Shown piece by piece: positions 58,441 through 64,000 of a stretch of DNA of 64,000 bases. Source of the DNA: Bradyrhizobium stylosanthis (GTDB lineage: Bacteria; Pseudomonadota; Alphaproteobacteria; Rhizobiales; Xanthobacteraceae); the NCBI RefSeq assembly GCF_001641335.1, contig NZ_LVEM01000003.1, positions 243,202 to 307,201 on the forward strand, in the 5' to 3' direction. The notes beneath the pieces were generated by a model. That model ran no database searches. It was not told where the DNA came from and saw nothing but the letters and a program-made list of their open reading frames with translations. Both the position numbers and the translations under genes were made by a program. Numbering within the stretch: the first letter of the stretch is position 1; the number at the start of each line of letters is the position of its first letter.

Positions 58441-58641
58441 ATGATACCTCAGACGACCTCGTCCGCGACGTCGCGAAAGATTCCTGGGCCGACGCCGCGT
58501 ACCGACAAGGAACGCGCCAGGCAGGAGGCGATCATCGAAGACGCCGGCGAGACGGAAGACGGGACTCGCGACCTCGTGCGTGGCGATGGTGGAACCATCG
58601 ACATTCCGACGAAGCCCGGCGATTTATCGAAGGACGATTAG
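58441..58641 (+). CDS. Small hydrophilic hypothetical protein, 66 aa
   Basis: This highly charged, probably disordered protein (TDKERARQEAIIEDAGETEDGTRDLVRGDGGTIDIPTKPGDLSKDD in parts) has a GGGAGG ribosome site 7 bases before ATG 58441. There is no recognised domain. It is flanked on both sides by repeat copies B and C, so it is a stand-alone gene. Confidence 0.6.
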   Translation: MIPQTTSSATSRKIPGPTPRTDKERARQEAIIEDAGETEDGTRDLVRGDGGTIDIPTKPGDLSKDD

Positions 58642-58707
58642 GCCGCGCGGCGACCGGCGCGCATCTCGATGATGCCACTCTGCCGATGTTTTGCCCGACG
58701 TGTCAAC
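58642..58707. repeat. Hairpin-plus-box intergenic repeat, copy C (degenerate hairpin)
   Basis: The box at 58666-58707 holds TCGATGATGCCACTC, TGCCGATGTTTTGCCCGACG and TGTCAAC. The GC-rich arm region 58642-58664 pairs poorly compared with other copies. Confidence 0.82.
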
Positions 58708-58756
58708 GAAGCGCGGAAGGGAGTCCCCTCCTCCCAGCTTGATATGTGGTGCGCAA

Positions 58757-58817
58757 GGGGCTTGCTTCAAGCCCCCGGTGATCGCGTAGAAGCCTCGACC
58801 CGAACAACTGGTCGAGG
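58757..58817 (+). promoter_or_regulatory. Two tandem hairpins in the leader of the FAD monooxygenase gene
   Basis: Hairpin 1 is GGGGCTTG-CTT-CAAGCCCC (58757-58775). Hairpin 2 is CCTCGACC (58793-58800) paired with GGTCGAGG (58810-58817). The second stem overlaps the GAGGGGG ribosome site (58814-58820) of the gene starting at 58828, so folding could block initiation. Confidence 0.55.
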
Positions 58818-58827
58818 GGGTCACGAC

Positions 58828-60363
58828 ATGCCTGTATTGCTTCCGACATCCCGGTCGCGCAGCCGGACAAGCGCAACACGCACGGCCGCCAAGAATCGCG
58901 CCAAGGGCCATGCGGTGGTCATCGCCGGCGGCGGCCCGACCGGGCTGATGCTGGCCGCGGAACTCGCGCTGGCGCAGGTCGACGTCGCCGTCGTCGAGCG
59001 GCGTGCGAGCCAGGAGCTGACGGGCACGCGCGCCGGCGGTTTGCACGCGCGCAGCATCGAGATCCTCGACCAGCGCGGTGTCGCCGGCCGCTTCCTGCGC
59101 GAAGGACAGATCGTCCAGCTCGCCGGCTTCGCTTGGACCAGGCTCGACATCAGCGATCTCCCCACCCGCCACGCTTACGGCCTCGCACTGCGGCAGAGCC
59201 ACATCGAGCGCATTTTGGCCGGCTGGGTCGAGGAGCTCGCGGTGCCGGTCTATCGCGGCGCCGAGGTCACGGCCCTTTCGCAGGACGACACCGGCATTGA
59301 CGTCGTGCTGTCCGGCGGCGCGACGCTGCGCGCGGGTTATCTCGTCGGCTGCGACGGCGGCCGCAGCCTGGTGCGCAAGGCGGCCGGGATCGATTTTCCC
59401 GGGACCGAGCCGACGCTGAGCAATCTCATGGCCGAGGTCGAGATGCGCGAGGAGCCGGTGTTCGGCCTGCGGCACGACGCGCTCGGCTTCCACGGCCTCA
59501 GCAAGGCGGACAGCGGGCGCGTGCTCGTGGTCGCGACGGAAGCGTCGCTCGCGCGCAGCGGCGAGCCGACCTTGCGCGATCTCAGCGAGGCGCTCATCGC
59601 GGTGTACGGCACCGATTTCGGCGTGCACAACCCTGCCTGGATCTCCCGCTTCACCGACGCGGCGCGGCAAGCCGCCTCCTATCGCCGGGGGCGCGTGCTG
59701 CTCGCCGGCGATGCCGCACACATCCATCACTCCGTGGGTGGGCAAGGCCTCAACACCGGCCTGCAGGACGCGGTCAATCTCGGCTGGAAGCTGGCGCAGG
59801 TCGTCAAAGGCACCGCGTCCGAAGACCTGCTCGACAGCTACCATGCCGAGCGCCACCCCGTCGCCGCGCGCGTGCTGCGCAACACCAGGGCGCAGATCGC
59901 CCTGCTCCGCCGCGCCGACGACGGCCTCATCGCCGCGCGCGAAACCATCGCCGAGCTGCTCGCCCTGGACGAGCCGCGCAAGCGTCTTGGCGCCATGATG
60001 AGCGGGCTCGACATCCACTATGATCTCGGCGAAGGCCATCCGCTGCTCGGACGCCGCATGCCCGATCTCGACCTGACGATCGAAGGCCGGCCGCGACGAT
60101 TGTTCACGCTGCTGCATGGTGGGCGCGGCCTGCTGCTCAGTTTCGGCAAGCCCGACGTCACCGACATCACGCCATGGACGGATCGCGTCGATGTCGTCTT
60201 TGCCGATCACGCCGGCGGATGGGCGCTTCCGGTCATCGGACATGTCACCGCGCCAAAAGCCGTGCTGGTGCGGCCTGACGGACACGTGGCCTGGGTCGGA
60301 GACGAGAGCCGAGGTGGACTTGCGGAGGCGCTGACGAGGTGGTTCGGACGGGCTGCGGCTTAG
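58828..60363 (+). CDS. FAD-dependent aromatic monooxygenase (PheA/TfdB/RdmE-like)
   Basis: This 511-residue class A flavoprotein hydroxylase has VVIAGGGPTGLMLAAELALAQVDVAVVERR near residue 35, the DG motif YLVGCDGGRSLVRKAAGIDFPG, the GD motif VLLAGDAAHIHHSVGGQGLNTGLQDAVNLGWKLA, and a C-terminal thioredoxin-like domain (LLLSFGKPDV to the end). A basic N-terminal extension (SRSRTSATRTAAKNRAKGH) precedes the fold. It hydroxylates phenolic or polyketide-like rings, or inactivates xenobiotics. It is flanked by repeats with no pathway partners, so the substrate is unknown. Confidence 0.9.
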   Translation: MPVLLPTSRSRSRTSATRTAAKNRAKGHAVVIAGGGPTGLMLAAELALAQVDVAVVERRASQELTGTRAGGLHARSIEILDQRGVAGRFLREGQIVQLAGFAWTRLDISDLPTRHAYGLALRQSHIERILAGWVEELAVPVYRGAEVTALSQDDTGIDVVLSGGATLRAGYLVGCDGGRSLVRKAAGIDFPGTEPTLSNLMAEVEMREEPVFGLRHDALGFHGLSKADSGRVLVVATEASLARSGEPTLRDLSEALIAVYGTDFGVHNPAWISRFTDAARQAASYRRGRVLLAGDAAHIHHSVGGQGLNTGLQDAVNLGWKLAQVVKGTASEDLLDSYHAERHPVAARVLRNTRAQIALLRRADDGLIAARETIAELLALDEPRKRLGAMMSGLDIHYDLGEGHPLLGRRMPDLDLTIEGRPRRLFTLLHGGRGLLLSFGKPDVTDITPWTDRVDVVFADHAGGWALPVIGHVTAPKAVLVRPDGHVAWVGDESRGGLAEALTRWFGRAAA

Positions 60364-60393
60364 GGCACGAACACCTCACACATCGTCGAAACG

Positions 60394-60476
60394 AAGAAGC
60401 CCGCGAGATGCCGCGGGCTTGTTCCGAATTCTTTCGATGATGTCATCATGCCGGTGTTTTGCCCGACGTGTCAAAC
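60394..60476. repeat. Hairpin-plus-box intergenic repeat, copy D
   Basis: AAGCCCGCG (60397-60405) pairs with CGCGGGCTT (60412-60420). The box at 60434-60476 contains TCGATGA, TGTCATCATG and CCGGTGTTTTGCCCGACGTG, then TCAAAC. It lies between two convergent genes. Confidence 0.87.
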
Positions 60477-60517
60477 ATCGACCCAGAGTGGTGTATGAAG
60501 AGCTCCGTGACTATCGT

Positions 60518-62092
60518 TCAATCCTGCCGAAGCAGCGGCCGTATCCAGCGGGAGAACCACTCCTCAGCCTCATTGTGCGAATTGCCTGAGCTATCTACGC
60601 CGAAGATCGGTGGTGGAATAAGGTAGCCCGGCTCATCCGCGAAGACACCCATCGGCCTGCTCTCTTGCGCTGGCCAGCCGTCCGCAGTCGGCACGGTCCA
60701 GATCCCATATCGATCGTTGAATTCAGTCGATGGGAGGTAGGGGATCGGCGCACTCCCGGACGAGAATACGCTACCTGCGTTCGCCTCATTCACACGAGTA
60801 AGACGCCGAACTTCGTCGGGCGCGACAGCATCGGCAGCCGCTGTGGACGGTACTCCTAGCGCATTCGACGTCTGCGCAGGCGCGGCGCCTGCCGGTGTTT
60901 CGATCCAGCTTCCGAAGCGGTCTGCAAAGGTGGTGGGCCGAGCAGCACTTGGCTCGTCTGCAGGACGGACAGAGTCGAACGGATTGTAAGGAGCCGCCCC
61001 CTTCGCGAAAACACTTCCACCGGCGGCTTTGGTCGCACTCGAGGTATTCGCAGAAAAAGCAGGTTGGCTGAGAGCGGCAGCGACTCCACCTGTGAGTATC
61101 CGAGCACCAAGCCCCTGCAGCCCAGGTGTCATCAGGGCGCCTGCACCCAGCACACCAGCTCCCATCAGCAACGCGGAGCCTCGATCAGGAGGTGCCGGCG
61201 GCCCTAGAACCTGCGATCCATCAGAAAGAAGCGTGAGCGGTTGGCCTGTCTCAGTGTGGAATTGCAAGACTTGCGGCTCGGGCGGCAATGCCGTGCTGGG
61301 AGGCAATTGCATGGCGCGTTGCCATTCAGGCGATGGCACCGGGAATCCGGGCAAACCGTAAGTCAGAAGTGGGCTGCTTGGTGCAAAACCTTCCGGCTTG
61401 TCAACGCCCTCAAGAGGAGGCGGGATTAAGCTTGGCAGTCGCGCATCAATCACCGGGTGAATGAAGCCAGGTAGATGGGGAACAGGTCCAACAGCTTCGA
61501 AGTGCTGCGAAATCGGTGATCCTCGCGTGTACCGTCCTATGATTGCCAACTTGTCCGCAAGACTGAGCGTGCTGTCCGGAAGGAGGACAGGAGCACGCAA
61601 TGCGCCCTCCCACTGGCTAGCGGTATGAAGTTGATCGACAGTATCCTGCATCTGCTTGATGCTGTCTCGATTTTCTTCAGCATACGTTTTCCAGTTTACG
61701 TACCAGTCTTCAATACGCTTGTTCGCATCCTCCTTGGTCATTCCCAAAGGTGTATTGGCGAGCAAATGCCCCTTCGACAGCGCATGCTTGGCAGCGGCGA
61801 GAAAGCTGCTGAGTTCGGCGTCGAGCTGATCAACAGCAGCGGAATCGCCTTCCTGAGCAGCGGCGAAAGATGGATGCGACTGGAGTACACCGAGAAACTT
61901 GCAAAATATTCTGCTGTAGCTACCGAGATGACCTCCCGTGTGCGGACTTGATCCAAGCTCGCGGGCTGCTTGCTCATTTGATGGAAGATCCATCAGATTT
62001 CTGATGCCGTTGAGGTTGAAACGATCGCCCAAGACCTTGAGCGTGAAGTGGCCGGCAAGGGCCTGCGGCAAGATATGATGGATCTGGAACAT
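60518..62092 (-). CDS. AHH-nuclease (HNH/Endo VII-type) toxin-like protein with repeated C-terminus
   Basis: The 524-residue protein begins with a nuclease-like domain: IHHILPQAL (His5, His6), NLNGIRNLMDLP, and SSPHTGGHLGSYS (His51, His55), the pattern of AHH/HNH-Endo VII toxins. A helical region (about 75-160) follows, then a Pro-rich linker, a hydrophobic Gly/Ala stretch (about 310-350) and two diverged repeats with GSVF..G.AP and F.DR.G.W (about 359-413 and 440-483). ATG 62092 has AAGGGG 5 bases upstream. imm11-like genes lie upstream on the same strand. The nuclease at the N-terminus is the reverse of most polymorphic toxins. Toxicity is inference. Confidence 0.72.
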   Translation of the reverse strand: MFQIHHILPQALAGHFTLKVLGDRFNLNGIRNLMDLPSNEQAARELGSSPHTGGHLGSYSRIFCKFLGVLQSHPSFAAAQEGDSAAVDQLDAELSSFLAAAKHALSKGHLLANTPLGMTKEDANKRIEDWYVNWKTYAEENRDSIKQMQDTVDQLHTASQWEGALRAPVLLPDSTLSLADKLAIIGRYTRGSPISQHFEAVGPVPHLPGFIHPVIDARLPSLIPPPLEGVDKPEGFAPSSPLLTYGLPGFPVPSPEWQRAMQLPPSTALPPEPQVLQFHTETGQPLTLLSDGSQVLGPPAPPDRGSALLMGAGVLGAGALMTPGLQGLGARILTGGVAAALSQPAFSANTSSATKAAGGSVFAKGAAPYNPFDSVRPADEPSAARPTTFADRFGSWIETPAGAAPAQTSNALGVPSTAAADAVAPDEVRRLTRVNEANAGSVFSSGSAPIPYLPSTEFNDRYGIWTVPTADGWPAQESRPMGVFADEPGYLIPPPIFGVDSSGNSHNEAEEWFSRWIRPLLRQD

Positions 62093-62550
62093 GCTAACCC
62101 CTTGCATTGCGCCAAGGCGTCAATCAGCGCGGCCCCAAGACGTTTGGTGCCCGCATGCGGATGAAGGAAAATGAACTGGGAGTTTTGATTGCTTGTCTTT
62201 GCCATCGCGCGAAGCGAGAGCTAGCGACCAGCATGGCTCGAGATTCACAGCGGTTCGCGCGATGAAATTGCTCGAAGCGGGGTTCTCGCATGCCGCCGAG
62301 AAGCGACCGCGAGCTACGAAGAACAGATAACAAAAAGCCCGCGACATCGTCGCGAGCTCGCCTTTCTCTAGATCATGCCACTCTGCCGGTTTTTTGCCGG
62401 ACGCGTCAACGAGCAGCACCAACAGCAGACGCCAAACACCCCACGTTCGTTCGGCCCGATGAGCCGGGTCCGAAGAGCGAGGCCTTCTCGTTCAATTGAC
62501 AGGCTCCCATGCAACAGCATGTTCAAGCTCGACAGCGGCCGCGCGCATCT
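62093..62550. other. 458-bp gap between imm11-like and toxin-like genes, with repeat copy E
   Basis: It contains repeat copy E (62332-62410). A leftward frame at 62205-61993 starts MAKTSNQNSQFIFLHPH and overlaps the toxin start in another frame, but it has no ribosome site and is probably not a gene. Confidence 0.5.
62332..62410. repeat. Hairpin-plus-box intergenic repeat, copy E (diverged)
   Basis: AAAAAGCCCGCGAC pairs through GCGAC/GTCGC around ATC. The box at 62371-62410 reads GATCATGCCA, CTCTGCCGGT, TTTTTGCCGG, ACGCGTCAAC, with several substitutions against the other copies. Confidence 0.78.
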
Positions 62551-63174
62551 TCAATACCTGGTTGCATCGGTGAAGCCGATGCCCCTTATGCCTGCTTCCT
62601 TGCACGCATCCTTGAAGACCTGATCGCAGACGATCATGGGATAGAACAGCAGCCTGAAGATATGGGCCGCTCCGACAACGTCCTCCTTAAAGAGAAGGGT
62701 GCTTGTTCTGTTCAGATTGTAGACCTTACGCCCCGGCGTTGGGTACTCGATCTCGAGAACGGAGTTCGCTTCGTCGACGGCATCGAGAACTCTGACGACG
62801 TCGCAAAGCCAGTAGGTTGGCGCCGCGCGGCCGTCTGGGTACCTCGTCTCGCATCTGATAAAACGAATTCCCTCCAAATCCAGCTTCTCAAGGAGGATTT
62901 TCATCCGCTCGGAAACAAGCCGATAATCGTGAAAGAGCTCCCAGTCCGTGGGAGCGCGGCCGAGCGATTCGTCGATAATGAGCCGCGGTGGCTCGGAGAA
63001 AGCCACGAAGCCGCGCTCCCGCGGAGGAATGAGGACTTTGCGCTCGCCGGCGAGGGCTACGAGATTCTCCATCTCCCATCCCGGTGCTCTTTGAAACCTG
63101 AAATCCAGGCCCACGACATAGAACTTTCGAACCTTGGCTTTGCCTCGGCGACGCTCTGGAAGGGAGTGAGCCAT
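62551..63174 (-). CDS. imm11 (DUF1629)-like immunity protein
   Basis: This 207-residue protein has an N-terminal YVVGLDFRFQRAPGWEMENL, middle APTDWELFHDYRLVSERMKILLEKLDLEGIRFIRCE, and the family signature YWLCDVVRVLDAVDEANS (121 on). It ends in FKDACKEAGIRGIGFTDA. The imm11/DUF1629 family is a predicted immunity class of polymorphic toxin systems. I chose ATG 63174 with AGAGAGG upstream; ATG 63204 lies almost against the repeat hairpin. Together with the adjacent paralogue it could neutralise the AHH protein or related toxins (inference). Confidence 0.78.
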   Translation of the reverse strand: MAHSLPERRRGKAKVRKFYVVGLDFRFQRAPGWEMENLVALAGERKVLIPPRERGFVAFSEPPRLIIDESLGRAPTDWELFHDYRLVSERMKILLEKLDLEGIRFIRCETRYPDGRAAPTYWLCDVVRVLDAVDEANSVLEIEYPTPGRKVYNLNRTSTLLFKEDVVGAAHIFRLLFYPMIVCDQVFKDACKEAGIRGIGFTDATRY

Positions 63175-63216
63175 CCGTCCTCTCTCGCGTACAATCAGGT
63201 CCATCTACCCAATAAT

Positions 63217-63298
63217 AAAGCCCGCGGCATGCCGCGGGCTTCAACCAAACTCGTATCGATGATGCCATCATGCCAGTGTTTTGCCCGACGTGTCAAAC
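63217..63298. repeat. Hairpin-plus-box intergenic repeat, copy F
   Basis: The hairpin is a perfect 24-bp palindrome at 63218-63241 (arm AAGCCCGCGGCA). On the minus strand it is followed by TTATTATT. The box at 63255-63298 holds ATCGATGATGCCATCA, TGCCAGTGTT, TTGCCCGACG and TGTCAAAC. It separates the two imm11-like genes. Confidence 0.88.
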
Positions 63299-63533
63299 CG
63301 AGACCATCCTCTTGGATGGCGCCAATGACCGCTTCGACAAGACTGGACACAGCCAACATTCTGGCTGGCGCCAAGCGCGGCCACGCTAACGACTTGTCGA
63401 AGCCGCTAATTGGCGTAGTGCCAATACCGCAGCGCGGCTGGGCGGCTCAAGAACTTGGTCGAACTTTGGATAATCGGCATGCCTCCGGACGAACTGACTT
63501 AATTCTCGAAAGAGCAAGGCCGTATCAGCCTTT

Positions 63534-64000
63534 TCAGAAGGCCTGAAACCAAATTCTCTTGAGACCCGCCGACTTGCATGCGTCCTTGAGCTCCTGGTCG
63601 CATACGATCGTCGCTTCGTTGAAAGCCATACGGAAAATGCGCTCGCTGCCGATCGCGGCTTCCCTGAAGACCAGTTTGCCGCCATAAATAAACTCATAGT
63701 ACTTCTGCCCGTGGTCCAGATAGCGGATGTCGTCCCGGATTCCGATGATCAAGCGCGATTGCGATTCATCCAGCGCGTCGAGGACGCGGACTACATCGCA
63801 GAGCCAATAGTTTGGCCCATCATAGCGACCACGGGGTAGTCGCATGTCGCATGGCACAAATACAAAGGCTTCCGGGTCAAGTCTCTCGAACACTTCCTTT
63901 GTGCGGTCGGAAATGAGCCACCAGTTGTAGCAGAGCTCCAGGTCATATGGCCGACTGCCGACCGATTTATCGAACACATAAGGCACACGCGGGGTAGAAG
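63534..64000 (-). CDS. imm11 (DUF1629)-like protein, partial (cut by window end)
   Basis: At least 155 codons are open to the window edge, and the N-terminus is missing. It is a clear paralogue of the gene at 62.6-63.2 kb: RPYDLELCYNWWLISDRTKEVFERLDPEAFVFVPCD, then YWLCDVVRVLDALDESQS (identical except for a few residues), IYGGKLVFREAAIGSERIFRM and QELKDACKSAGLKRIWF. A GTG at 63986 is in frame, but the paralogue extends further upstream, so the gene most likely continues beyond 64000. It is probably an immunity protein of the same cluster. Confidence 0.76.
   Translation of the reverse strand, partial: STPRVPYVFDKSVGSRPYDLELCYNWWLISDRTKEVFERLDPEAFVFVPCDMRLPRGRYDGPNYWLCDVVRVLDALDESQSRLIIGIRDDIRYLDHGQKYYEFIYGGKLVFREAAIGSERIFRMAFNEATIVCDQELKDACKSAGLKRIWFQAF

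Noticed and set aside
61993..62205. Frameshifted upstream start for the AHH protein (MAKTSNQNSQF...)
   Set aside because: It has no ribosome site, while ATG 62092 has AAGGGG at good spacing and begins right at the nuclease motif. A frameshift cannot be excluded.
57687..63298. CRISPR array or IS elements from the repeated boxes
   Set aside because: Copies are hundreds to thousands of bases apart with genes between them, carry a hairpin, and there are no cas genes or transposase.

Overview
The window looks like a chromosome segment of a Bradyrhizobium-type alphaproteobacterium. It is GC-rich and full of solute-binding-protein transporters and CoA-thioester aromatic catabolism. It carries FNR/FixK boxes of the rhizobial kind, an FnrN-like regulator, and a family of short intergenic repeats that I associate with Bradyrhizobium. 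No rRNA, tRNA, CRISPR array or insertion sequence was recognised.

Region 1 (1-9.6 kb) is uptake and oxidation of small organic substrates. It opens with the N-terminus of a molybdopterin oxidoreductase. An operon follows with a Bug/TctC-type binding protein, a two-subunit molybdenum hydroxylase of the NicAB/isoquinoline oxidoreductase type, and a signal-less ModA-like protein. A TRAP transporter with an SDR dehydrogenase and a divergent cyclase-family hydrolase come next. A 25-bp perfect inverted repeat lies between the last two transcription units.

Region 2 (9.6-25.1 kb) is a low-oxygen regulon. Eight sites fitting TTGA-N6-TCAA lie in the promoter regions. The genes beneath them are a 42-residue membrane peptide, an FnrN-like regulator, a cytochrome c, an Mla-type ABC lipid transporter, two small membrane proteins, Usp plus acyl-CoA synthetase/GNAT, an APH/P-loop kinase plus CHAD protein, a PhaC-like synthase, and a CBS-BON protein. 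The content resembles the mycobacterial DosR dormancy regulon, but the DNA signal is FixK/FNR.

Region 3 (25.1-41.2 kb) is an aromatic-acid CoA catabolic regulon. It has a benzoate-CoA-ligase-type enzyme, RidA, a bifunctional salicylyl-/2-aminobenzoyl-CoA monooxygenase-reductase, another flavin monooxygenase, an ABC binding protein, a cupin, beta-oxidation-type enzymes and a MarR regulator. Six copies of a TTTWRRNNTNAAA-type operator mark its promoters.

Region 4 (41.2-51.9 kb) is a second catabolic block: a NicX-like extradiol dioxygenase, a complete NitT/TauT-type ABC importer, an IlvD-family dehydratase, a beta-hydroxyacid dehydrogenase, a two-component flavin monooxygenase and a CoA-transferase. 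Its substrate is unknown.

Region 5 (52.0-57.4 kb) is a prophage fragment with only tail-tip and lysis genes (tail collar, endolysin, holin-like proteins), plus an SGNH hydrolase and a GNAT protein as probable cargo. Region 6 (57.4-64 kb) is an accessory zone. It holds six copies of an approximately 85-bp hairpin-plus-box repeat, a secreted protein, a FAD monooxygenase with a structured leader, and a toxin/immunity-type locus: an AHH-nuclease protein and two imm11-like paralogues, the last cut by the window end.
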